The translations under genes were made by a program, and so were the position numbers. A stretch of DNA of 64,000 nt from Trichodelitschia bisporula (Eukaryota; Ascomycota; Dothideomycetes; Phaeotrichales; Phaeotrichaceae). The stretch spans positions 1,189,933 to 1,253,932 of the forward strand of contig ML996692.1 in assembly GCA_010356995.1 (NCBI GenBank), read 5' to 3'. Shown piece after piece: positions 54,801-64,000 of this stretch (position 1 is its first letter; every line of letters starts with the position of its first letter). Below the pieces are notes generated by a model. The model was not told the origin of the DNA, ran no database searches, and worked only from the letters and a program-made list of their open reading frames with translations.

Positions 54801-56285
54801 GGATCCTAATGTGCAACTCACTGCCGAGCGCCTAATGCAGTTTCAAGAACTGAGGGCTCATGAGCAGCAGCAAGAATTCCAGTATGAGCAGCAGGGACAA
54901 CTCGAGAAAGAGGCTGCCGCTCAGCAGGACGACACTGCTCCCACCCTCCAGGAGAACGAGGCACCGGCTGGTGTCAAGCTCGAGGAGACGCTGACGCAAC
55001 AAGTCAAGGCTGCACAATCCGCAAAGCAGTCATCAACTCAGGTTTGGACCAAGCTAGATATCAATGTGCAACCCATCCAAGCACCCCCAACGTCTAGCTC
55101 CCCGATGCCTGCGCCGGTGGCTCAGCGCAAGCAAAATGTCGCAGACACCCTTGTTGCTGATTCCCGCTCGCGCTCGCAGACTCCGTCCGTCGACACGCCT
55201 AGCACTTCCATCGCTCCCTGGGCCAAGGAGATCGCCGAAGTCCCGAAGGGACCGTCATTGAAGGAAATCCAGGAAGCAGAGGCGAAGAAGGCCGCGCGCC
55301 AGGAGGAACTTGCCGCCGCGGCGCGTCGTGCGGCTCTGGAAAAGGAACTACTTGCTCAGGCTGCTGCTGCAGTTCCTACCCCGGGTCTCCCGTCAACGTC
55401 CACTTGGGCCAGCTCCCAGGCTGCGGCTAGCCCGGCCCCCGGTGCCTCGGTCTGGAACAGCAAACCGACTCCTAAGGCTGCGACGCACAAGACTCTTCAG
55501 CAGATCCAGAAGGAGGAGGAGGCCAAGAAGCAGCGCCTTGCTGCCGCTGCTGCTGCTGCCGCGGCTACTTCTGCGGCTACTGCCCCTGCCGTAGCCGTTC
55601 CTGCGCTGTCGTCCGGCAAGCGCTACGCTGATCTCGCCAGCAAAACCACGGCTGTTCCTGCTGCCGTTCCTGCTGCCGCTGGCAGCTGGACCACCGTTGG
55701 CAGTGGTGGCAAGGTAAAGACGCCAGGGTTAGCCGCGCCGGCTGGCCCCGCCCGTGCCGTTAGCGGTGGTGTGCCTCTTATGACAGCTGTGGCGAAGCCG
55801 AAACCCGTGTCGCGAAGCACGACGATGGGCACGGCTCAGATTGCGGCGCGGGTGGATGCGCAAGAAGAGTTCAAAAAGTGGGCTACCACCGAACTGCGCT
55901 CGCAGCTGAATAAAGGCATTGAAGGTAATTTCAACCGTCAGAATTAGTCGCGCGTTTGTTAATTCTTGCTGCAGTTGATTCGTTTGTTGAGGTTCTGTTG
56001 TCGATTGGGTCGGACTATGAGGTCATTATGGAGGCTGTCCATGCGTCGTCGAAGACCATTGATAGTCGCCATTTTGCGACTGAGTTCATGCGCCGCCGCA
56101 AGCTTGCGGATAAGGGGATTGCGGATTCGTCGACGAGTGCGGCGCCGGCGCCGGCGAATGCTAATACTGGGGGTTGGAGCGAGGTTGCGAAGAAGGGACC
56201 CACCAGCACTGTCAAGGCGGCGGCGGATGAGTCGACGAATAATTTTAAGGTGGTGCAGCCGAAGAAGAAGGGGGGGAAGCGCTAG
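51304..56285 (+). CDS. GYF-domain protein (fungal Smy2/Syh1-like)
   Basis: Exons 51304-51380, 51675-55924 and 55975-56285 give 1545 aa; intron 1 is 294 nt and contains a C90 tract, intron 2 is 50 nt. GYF domains bind proline-rich ligands; Smy2/Syh1 relatives act in translation repression, mRNA quality control and vesicle transport. The domain is at about residues 786-835 with RWIYKDPQGKTQGPWSG, MHDWYKAGFF and LLIKKVEDPEYEPL. The N-terminus has a Gln tract (~50-60), a helix-forming NELLDVFKHLY block and long Gly/Ser-rich stretches. Residues ~900-1300 are Gln/Ala coiled coil. The end (EFKKWATTELRSQLNKGI, joined by splicing to VDSFVEVLLSIGSDYEVI) is the conserved C-terminal domain, closing with GGWSEVAKKG and KKKGGKR. 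That join validates the third exon. Confidence 0.85.
51403..51492. repeat. Homopolymer C90 tract in intron 1 of the GYF gene
   Basis: Ninety consecutive C start 22 nt after the donor GTGAGT at 51381. The intron also has a normal branch (CTAACG) and acceptor (GATAG). The stated length may differ from the true one. Confidence 0.8.
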
Positions 56286-56671
56286 TCTTGAGGCTTGGAG
56301 CGGTGATCTAGTGTGCGGTGTGGAGTACGTCTATCGTTGATCTCATTGATACGGGCTCTGGCCAAGGTGTGCGCGATGTGGAGAAGGTCACTCATGTGGT
56401 GGCTTGTCGGCCAGCCCTTGCGCCTCTGTGCAATGGTATTCTTGACGGGTGATGGCGGTACGATCATTAATAGGAATGCGAGACGAGTTAAGGATGCGCA
56501 ATTGTCCGTGTTGATGTCAGTGCCAATGGAAGTGCAATACCATACTCCTTACATCCTACAGAACCGAGGTGCAGTATCAAAAGACTACGAATCGACAAGC
56601 ACAAAAAAAAGAACGCCTGGTATCCACTCACTCCTCCCAACGCCACATTATCATCCCATCCCATCCCCCCC
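56286..56671. other. Convergent 3' region of the GYF and SPC24 genes
   Basis: About 386 bp; no gene is supported. It probably holds both terminators. Confidence 0.4.
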
Positions 56672-57388
56672 TCAAGCCATAGTATTCCAAAAATAATTCG
56701 CATAAAAGTACCGCGAAAACTTCTGATCAATGTTGACAACATGCACATCCCCCTTCGTCGGATTACGCACCACTGCCTTGCTATACAAGCCCGTCTCCCG
56801 ATCCGGCTCCACGTCGATATTCAGCATGCGGTAAACCTTCAGCTTGAGCCTGCGTCCGTTAGCCGCGTTTCCCCCTTCATTTCTGCAAAGTACTCACAGA
56901 ATCTCATCCTCCATCCCCTCCCGCGCCTTATCCCCCCCCTCCACACCCTGCTCCTCAACTTCATCCACCGCCTCCCGCGCCCGCGCTATCTCGGCTTCTA
57001 ATCGCTCCCCTTCGATCTCCATCTCGGAGGCCTCCTTCGCGACGCGGAATTTCTCAGTGTCGAGGCGGAGGATTTCGGCGGCGTGGCTGCCGGGGTTGTG
57101 CGCGGAGACAGTGAGCGCGTGGGTGCTTTGCAATGTGCTCAGTTGGCGGTTTAAGGACTTGAGGGCTTGGCGGTGGGAGGTTAGGCGGTGGGAGCGGGTT
57201 GTGTGCAGCGTGGAGAGGGAGTCGCTGATGCGCGTGAGGGAGGATTTGTCCGGTGTTATGGTGAAGTTTTGGATGCAGTTGCGGATTAGCTGTGGTTGTT
57301 AGTTTGGGTTGTTTGGTTTGGTTCTTTTGAGGGGGGGGGGGGGGGGGGGGGGGAAACGTACCACGGAGGGATCTTCGTCGAGGAGCAT
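56672..57388 (-). CDS. SPC24: Kinetochore protein Spc24 (Ndc80 complex)
   Basis: Exons 57388-57362, 57289-56898 and 56849-56672 give 198 aa. The 9-codon first exon (MLLDEDPSV) joins LIRNCIQNFTITPD, the typical fungal Spc24 start. A coiled coil follows (LKSLNRQLSTLQSTHALTVSAHN; EMEIEGERLEAEIARAREAV), then the C-terminal globular domain LKLKVYRMLNIDVEPD and NIDQKFSRYFYANYFW. Spc24 pairs with Spc25 and links the Ndc80 complex to the inner kinetochore. Intron 1 (72 nt) contains a C23 tract on the sense strand directly after the donor. It is head to head with FIS1, 331 bp apart. Confidence 0.9.
57331..57353. repeat. Homopolymer G23 tract (C23 on the sense strand) in SPC24 intron 1
   Basis: A run of 23 G begins 8 nt inside the intron from the donor on the minus strand. 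See the poly-C finding. Confidence 0.8.
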
Positions 57389-57719
57389 TTTTGCGGTTGT
57401 GGAAGTTGGGTTTGAGGTTTGGAGTTCGGGGTTTAGGTGTTAATGGTTCTGAAAGTCGTGGCGCTTGCGATGCTGTTGTTGACGCCGATGTAAACATGCG
57501 CGGTTGTTAGTCCACCCCGGTCCTGGTCCACGGGCCAACGCGCCACTCCCCCCCCCGGCAGCGGCGCCACACACCTGCGTCACCAGCCCGCGCCACGCGG
57601 ACGACGGTGTGGCGCCAAATCCTGCTGCTTGACTTCATCTCACCACCTCCGCTCCGTTTACCGCACCTATCGTCTTCTCGCCGCAAAGTTGCAAATACAG
57701 AAGAGTTCTAGTTGTTGCC
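57389..57719. promoter_or_regulatory. Bidirectional promoter between SPC24 and FIS1
   Basis: A 331-bp divergent spacer with no gene. It is C-rich in its centre (about 57546-57560) and has no recognisable specific site. Confidence 0.45.
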
Positions 57720-58478
<759 letters not shown>

Positions 58479-59865
58479 TGGGGGGTTTGAGAGGGGGGGA
58501 TGGGTGGGGTGATGATGGGATGTGTATGATGAATGGGTGGGGTGGGTGAGCTTATTGCTAGGGTATTGATGTTTCTTTTGCACTGGCTTTGCTATGTTGG
58601 GCACTGAGGCGCTTGTTGATGAAGTTTCGGCTTTAAGATACATGGGAAACACCGCAGTGATCAGACACGCCCAACACGCGAACTCCGTCGGCCACGCCAG
58701 CACTTTAACCAGACTCAGCACCAGCATCAACATGAGCAACCCCCGTACCATCACCCCGGCACCTCAGCGTACTTCCGCATCAACCACGTATGCACGTCCG
58801 ACGTATCCTCCAAACCACCCGCGCGGAACTGTACCGTGGTACCATCCCTGTGGAGCACCCACGTACTGTATGCATGACCAGACTGGCGATACTCGCAAAC
58901 GACAAGCCGTACAAGATAGCGAACATGGTGCTCATAACAGGCTTCCGGAGAAGCGCTCCAAGACTATGGCGTACAGGAGACCGTTCTCTCAAATTATCTA
59001 GTAGCGAGAGTGCGTTGCATGGCCCTAGTTTGTGGGTAAGTATTCGGCATAGATACCAATCTTCACGAAGTCTTTGATGGAGATGGCTAGCTCTGCCGAA
59101 TGCTGGCCCATCAACTAGGACCACACAACTGACTGGCGATTCCAGCGAATTTGGGAAACCGGTCTCCTGCATGTGGTGCTCATAACCGGGTTCCGCAAGA
59201 GCGCTTCACGACTATGGCGTACCGGATACCTTTCTCACGGGTTCTCTGTATCCGAGGGTCCATTGAGTTATCCAGGGTGTGCCTGAACTCCGCGGCGGAG
59301 ATAACCATCCTCGTACTAGTACGGTGAAATCGATACCAGCGGACACTCGAAAGCCGTCCGACCGTAAGGCTTTTATCCTCCGCGCAGAAGCTCCGTTTCA
59401 GATAAAAGTGTCCGTGAGGTAGCGTTGGAGCCGGCCTAGGCCGGTTCTCCGCACCTACAGAGCCGATAAGCACCGTTCAAAGGTTCGTTACCGGAACCGA
59501 GAGCGGACGCTAAGGAACTAAGCATCATATATCTCGCACCAGCCTTGCGCATACACCGACGACCGCGATTACGCCCATCACGATATCTTCGATTGCTTGC
59601 GAGAGATCCGAAGTCCGAATTTCCAGAACGAAGACCAGGAAGGCTCGATTCGACTAACTGAAAGCAAAATGATGCCGACCCCAAACCACGCTGTGCACAT
59701 CAAGCTAGAACGACACCTCCATACCCAACCCCAAACAGCGCCGTGGTATCATGCATCCCAAACCCCGTTCCCTAAAAGCTCTAATTTTCCATGCCTTATG
59801 TGCTGAAGCCATCATTATCCGCGGAAAGAAACAATCTGTATCCAAACACTCGCTTCGCCGCGAGC
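58479..59865. other. Intergenic DNA with a diverged duplication
   Basis: About 1.4 kb without a gene I can support. Frames such as 58594-59001 (plus) and 59180-59473 (minus) lack known motifs. A ~110-bp segment is duplicated (separate entry). Confidence 0.4.
58880..59235. repeat. Diverged direct duplication, ~110 bp, offset ~247 bp
   Basis: The block around GGTGCTCATAAC and GACTATGGCGTAC occurs at about 58880-58990 and again at about 59125-59235 with roughly 75-80% similarity by eye. ACTGGCGAT lies before both copies. It could be remains of a duplicated gene; no intact frame is shared. Confidence 0.55.
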
Positions 59866-60057
59866 TTAAAATGCAAACTGCGACCACACAGCCGCAGCCG
59901 CAGCCGCAGGCAGAGCAATCAACCAGACACTCTGAAGCGTGCTAGGTGCCGCCGCACTCTTCGCGGGTTTACCGCCATCAGGCTTACCGCCATTAGACGG
60001 AGTCCCGCCGGGCGTGGTACTGTTGCCCGAAGACGTAGTGCTATTTATATTAGCCAA
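59866..60057 (-). CDS. Possible terminal exon with GPI-anchor-like C-terminus
   Basis: The open frame has no ATG (it would begin with TTG) and follows acceptor-like sequences (CTAATATAAATAG at about 60042; CATTAACAG further up). It encodes a Ser/Thr/Gly-rich stretch (STTSSGNSTTPGGTPSNGG, PDGGKPAKSAAAPS) ending in a hydrophobic tail (VWLIALPAAAAAAVWSQFAF). That is the layout of a GPI-anchored protein end: small omega residues, spacer, hydrophobic terminus. It may be the last exon of an unidentified minus-strand gene, or of a longer form of the GMC gene ending at 60287, whose last codons contain an AA-GTAGGT donor-like site. Confidence 0.35.
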   Translation of the reverse strand: MANINSTTSSGNSTTPGGTPSNGGKPDGGKPAKSAAAPSTLQSVWLIALPAAAAAAVWSQFAF

Positions 60058-60286
60058 GAGAGTCCGGCTTGATCACACTGTTAATGTAAAGGTCCGAAAA
60101 TGGAATCTATAGATAAATATACAACATTGATGAAGGAGTGACGACCTGCGCCAACGCCCCTGAACTTTACTCCACTGCACCATTAGGCGCACTTCACACC
60201 TCTAGAGACACCCCCTTACGTCAATATCGCGGTCCGGGTGGAAGGATGGCCAGGAGGGAAGGTAAAGGTTCAACGAAAAGCAAAAC

Positions 60287-61972
60287 CTACTTGAGCTTGA
60301 GGATCAGTTCTGCCGCGCGCTCAGCTGCAATCATGGTACCAAACTGGATTTGTCAGCGGTGCTCCAAAAACCAAGACGAGACTCTTACCTGAGGGTTCAC
60401 AGTCAGGGGCTCGACGATCGACGCGTCGACGACGTGAATGTTGGTCGTGCCCTTGACTTGGGTGTTGGTATCCACACAGCTGCCAATGCGGCAAGACGAC
60501 GAGAAATGGTTCACTTCGCCACGCGTATACGGCGTCTCGGAGGTGATGTACTTCCGGATGTCCTGCTGGCTCGAGTTGAGAGGCAGATTCAGCGGCTTGA
60601 GAAGGGTCGGGTCCAGGCCCTGAAAGATGCGGAAGATGAAGGTAGCGATGTCCTCCGCGTCCTGCGGGTCGCTGTAGTACACCTCCGGCGACGGGCCGGG
60701 CAGGAGCTTGTCGTTCAAGATGACTTTGCCGCGAGACTTGAGCCCGGAGGTGCCGTACACGTTCAGCGTGATGGTCTGGTTGCTCTTGTAGTCGCCGAAG
60801 CCGGAGGAGTCGATGGTGCCCTGGCAGCCGGCCGAAGTGCCGTCGTTGCGGTCGACGTAGTCCCAGAAAGCGCTCGTTTCCGAAGCAAAGGAGTAGGGCC
60901 CGCTGCGGTGGTTGATGTACTCGTCCGCATCGGCCTTGATCGGGTCCGAGTAGTTCTGCACATAGGACTCAATGGTCGGGCCCTCGAGCTCAACGAAAGT
61001 GTTGGGGTTGTCAAAGAGACCGTCGCCGACGGCATTGTTGTCGATCCAGGCCTGCTTGATATCCAGAACACCGGCGCGGGAGAGGTTGGACTGAATGGCC
61101 TTGTCGCCGATGCCGGAGAACATGAGGATTTGCGGGCTCTGCAGGGCACCGCCGCTGAGGATGACACGGCCGCCGCTGTTCAGCTTGATGGTGTGGACGG
61201 AGCCGTTGACGGGCTTCACTAGGACGCCAGTCGCCGTGTTACCGTCGCGCTCGACACGCTGCACGCGCGTGTACATCTCCAGGTGGAAGTTCGTCCGGTT
61301 TTCGGCCTCCTTGAGGTAAACCCGGGTAGGCCCGCCCCGCTGGCCACCGATGTAGTCAAAAACGGTGCGGCCAAAGGTCCCATTCTTCTCGTCTGGCTGC
61401 TTGTTGAACTGGACTTCCTTGTAGCCGACGCCGTCGACGAGCCACTTGCGGGCAGCCTGGTAGCCCGAATCCAGGTAGAACTTGCCGTCCTGGGAGTAGA
61501 CCTCGCTGGAGGGCAGCTTCTCGTAGCACTTGTCAATGGCGCTCTTCACATCCTTGGCCTTCCAGCCGTCTGGGAAGTAGTTATCGAAGTCCGAGGCCGG
61601 GGGCTGGAAGAACAGCCCCGCGTTGATGGCGCTGGAGCCGCCAACGGTGCAGCCGGTAAAAGCGGCCGCGGAGTCAGTGCACGTCAAGTTGCCCTGATCG
61701 GCAAAGATGGATTTGTACAAGCCGGGGACATCAACGCGGCTGAGATCGGTGCCGTCGAGCCACTTGGGGCGCTGCCGGCCACCAGTGGAGTAGTACGACG
61801 GACCACCGCCTTCGAGAAGCAGTGTCTTCTTGCCTGCTTCACTCATGCGGTTTGAGATGATGAGGCCGGCGGGCCCAGCGCCCACGACAATGACATCCCA
61901 TGTCTCATCCCACGGCGCAGCCAAGACGACAGACGCAATGGCTGCATAAAGTAGCGACAGTGAGGCCCGCAT
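60287..61972 (-). CDS. Secreted GMC oxidoreductase, AA3 CDH-like flavodehydrogenase
   Basis: Exons 61972-60389 and 60343-60287 give 546 aa. A signal peptide (MRASLSLLYAAIASVVLAA) precedes the FAD-binding start VIVVGAGPAGLIISNRMSEA and TLLLEGGG. TGCTVGGSSAINAGLFF is the GMC FAD-covering segment; GGRVILSGGALQSPQILMFSG is the second GMC signature. The C-terminal active-site region has NHFSSSCRIG (catalytic His) and HVVDASIVEPLTVNPQ, joined by splicing to FGTMIAAERAAELI, so both His and Asn candidates are present. The sequence is closest by eye to the flavodehydrogenase domain of cellobiose dehydrogenase, without the cytochrome domain or a cellulose-binding module. It probably oxidises sugars outside the cell and could feed electrons or H2O2 to LPMOs such as the AA9 at 37572. 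Confidence 0.85.
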
Positions 61973-63455
61973 GTTTGGTGATAAGCCGGGGGGCTGAGGG
62001 GATAGAAAGGATCTTCGAGGTGGAGGAGAGGGAGAGAGGGGATTTTGACGTGAGCGAGAAAGAAAATGTCCGACGAAGCACAAGACGACGAGGCATTGGA
62101 TAGGCTATATGTGTAAGTTGGGGTGGGGCCACCGGAACAAGAATACGGAGATCTCCATGACAGGCAGGGGACGGAAAGTGGTAGGCTTAGATGCCAGGCA
62201 CGCCGCAACACCAGGTTGTATGGTTTGTCGATTAGTTCTAGGTCTCACCGTTCGGTACAGGCGTACAGCGCACGCACACTCGGCTTGTGATGATCAGGAC
62301 GCAAGCAGCTAGAACCTTGAAGGCCGCAGGAGGCTCAAAGCCTCCTACAAGGTTGCCTATTCGGAGAGCTGAGAGCGAGGTGCAGGCCAAGCGATGGTGC
62401 ATCAGCAAGATGACCTATTTTTGGCCCCCAACTCGCCGAGCTGCTGGAAAGTGAACAGCGGAGGAGCTTGTTTGTTTGTTTGAGGTTGGACCTTGGCTTC
62501 GGCCTTTCCTTCCAACCAGCCTCATGCTGTGCGCAGCTTGGAAACACGGCAAAGAGCGGGGATGGTTGTACGCGGGGATTGCTGTAAGTCTTCGGGCCAT
62601 TCGATGTCCCTTCCTACCGACTCCTTGAGGACGACACAAGACCGACCTTTGGATGACCGACATCCTTCTAGCCAGAGAGCTGCGTTCCACTATGTTGTCC
62701 GGTCGACACATGCAAAGAGGGGGTTTGCCGGACATTCACGGAACCAAGAGATGATGGGCAAGATTGATGCTTTTCAGGTGTCCAGCAACGGTCGCGGTAT
62801 GCGCCCCACTTCCCAGCCCGTGGCTTTGCAAGCATTTCCCAGGCCGGGGGCCAGTTACGGTAGGGGACCATGTGCTGCCCTGTGCATCCGAGCTAACCAC
62901 CCCAAGAGGAAAGGCGCAGTCCTGTTCAAGTCAAGCCTCCCCCGCTCCCGTTCCCGGCACGGCTTGGCGCGGCGTGGCTTGACCCTACAGCCTTAAAAAG
63001 CGCCTGAATTGGTGCCTGGCGACTTATCTCAACACCAAAAAGAGCTTCGGATGGCACTGTGATCGACGGTCATCAATTGATCGCTCATCTACCGTTCCAT
63101 CGTCCCACTGCTTACAGGACTGCTGCTTCTTTTGTCCTTTGGGAATGTCAGCTTCGACCTTGGCCCTCCTTCCTTTGACTGGAAATTGCTCTCTCGCCAC
63201 ACTGCTCCTGCCGGCGTCCGCGACCACCTCATCCTCATTCCACTACAATACTCCGTAATCTCACGAGAACGCTCCCGGATCCCACGCGCGGTTCTGGAAC
63301 GCAATCTGGTCTTTGGACCTCATTCACTATACGGTATACCCCTCAGCCCAAATCCAGCCACAATCCCGATCCCCCGAGTCCAGACCAAACATCTCGAACA
63401 AAGCAAACGCGTCATGTGCACGTTTTTCGCCTCATACCGGTCTTGACACATGCCT
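61973..63455. other. Intergenic DNA, no supported gene
   Basis: About 1.5 kb. The left end is the GMC promoter. Plus-strand frames at 62493-62996 and 63132-63446 show no motif or splice partner. Confidence 0.4.
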
Positions 63456-64000
63456 TCACGAAGCCGGTGTTCCAGCTGCGATACCAGTAGGGCTATTGCT
63501 CATCGCCGCTGCTTCACCTCCAGATCCCAATCCCCCGAATAGCGCCCCGAAGCCACCTGCAAAGCTTCAGACTTCCGAGATCACCCAAATCGGAGGAACT
63601 GGATCTGGTCAAGACGTACCACCACTGCTGCTTCCTCCCAACAGCCCACCGATCCCTAAACAAAAGTTAGGATCGCTGTCGACGTACAGTGTGCGCGGAA
63701 GGCTCATTACCTCCACCTCCGCTCCCAAGCCCGCCCAGCAGCCCAGCTAATGCCCCGCTACTAGCTTCACCACGTTAAAACCGACTTCAGAGTCACATGG
63801 GAAAGCGTACCTCCGGTACTGCTTCCAAATCCACCCAGCAGTCCTCCAAGGCCGTTGAGGTTCCCGAGCGACGGTAGAGCACCTGGAGATACATCAACGT
63901 GCCGTCCCACCCAATTCGTCACCAGAAAGACGTACCCCCTCCCCCAAACAGCCCACCACCACTCGCCAGTCCCAAACCTATCCTGATCAGCCTCGAATAT
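63456..64000 (-). CDS. Partial gene of phase-1 Gly-Leu mini-exons (5' end beyond window)
   Basis: Five short exons are visible on the minus strand: 63977-63936 (42 nt), 63882-63811 (72), 63746-63711 (36), 63655-63620 (36) and 63556-63518 (39) or on to a stop at 63456. Every exon length to 63518 is a multiple of three, and every intron (53-64 nt) splits a codon after its first G, so all are phase 1. Donors are GTACGT, GTACGC, GTAATG, GTACGT; acceptors are CCAG, TTAG, TTAG, GCAG. Each exon encodes one Gly/Leu repeat: GLASGGGLFGGG, GLGGLLGGFGSSTG, AGLLGGLGSGGG, GIGGLLGGSSSG, GGFGALFGGLGSG. After the last repeat a short tail ends in AGTPAS. I do not recognise the protein; such Gly/Leu repeats occur in secreted and cell-wall proteins. 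The start and any signal peptide lie outside the window. Confidence 0.65.

Noticed and set aside
59270-59420. Possible ribosomal RNA fragment
   Set aside because: A few rRNA-like words occur by eye, but no extended helix or conserved core could be matched.
60350-61222. Plus-strand open frame of 290 codons
   Set aside because: Antisense shadow of the GMC oxidoreductase; no domain and no independent start context.

Overview
The window is nuclear DNA of a filamentous ascomycete (Pezizomycotina). It is GC-rich and dense with genes on both strands. Introns are short (about 42-75 nt) with GTRNGT donors, CTAAC/CTAAT branch sites and YAG acceptors. The gene content is typical of the group: an APSES/MBP1 factor, Pth11-like seven-helix proteins, an AA9 lytic polysaccharide monooxygenase (LPMO), a CDH-like GMC oxidoreductase, Rrn5 and Spc24. 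I cannot name the genus. All gene models were read by hand from reading frames and splice signals, without database searches.

Layout: 0.8-2.9 kb, a PH-domain (RhoGEF-like) protein. 3.8-6.4 kb, a decayed tandem array of a small unknown gene family. 7.1-11.4 kb, MBP1-like factor head to head with a LYR-motif protein. 12.4-13.8 kb, a seven-helix protein. 15.3-17.3 kb, a Rieske/FAD oxidoreductase (AIFM3 type). 17.5-19.4 kb, an amino-acid/GABA-type permease. 20.7-21.4 kb, a GNAT acetyltransferase. 21.7-23.1 kb, a second seven-helix protein. 24.6-27.1 kb, a decayed ubiquitin-like plus CorA-like gene. 28.2-29.7 kb, a RING-H2 E3 ligase. 30.4-33.2 kb, phospholipase D. 33.4-35.1 kb, an unknown secreted protein. 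35.6-36.8 kb, a fasciclin protein. 37.6-38.7 kb, an AA9 LPMO. 40.8-43.4 kb, Sse1/Hsp110. 43.7-46.0 kb, an Irc3-like helicase, head to head with Rrn5 (46.3-48.6 kb, containing an assembly gap). 48.7-49.5 kb, a Gly/Arg/Tyr-rich protein. 51.3-56.3 kb, a GYF-domain protein. 56.7-57.4 kb Spc24, head to head with Fis1 (57.7-58.5 kb). 60.3-62.0 kb, a GMC/AA3 oxidoreductase. From 63.5 kb to the window end, a gene built from repeated Gly-Leu mini-exons.

Most of the window is conserved housekeeping: transcription (Mbp1, Rrn5), kinetochore (Spc24), mitochondria (Fis1, Irc3, AIFM3-like, LYR protein), proteostasis (Sse1, RING ligase) and lipid signalling (PLD). Accessory material is interleaved: secreted oxidoreductases that could act together on plant cell wall (AA9 plus CDH-like flavoenzyme), surface or sensory proteins, and the two repeat-built loci.

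The most unusual structures are the phase-1 mini-exon gene at the right edge, the recurring sense-strand poly-C tracts near gene starts (up to 90 C in one intron), the decayed tandem family at 3.8-6.4 kb, and an AA9 LPMO whose axial Tyr position appears to be Phe.
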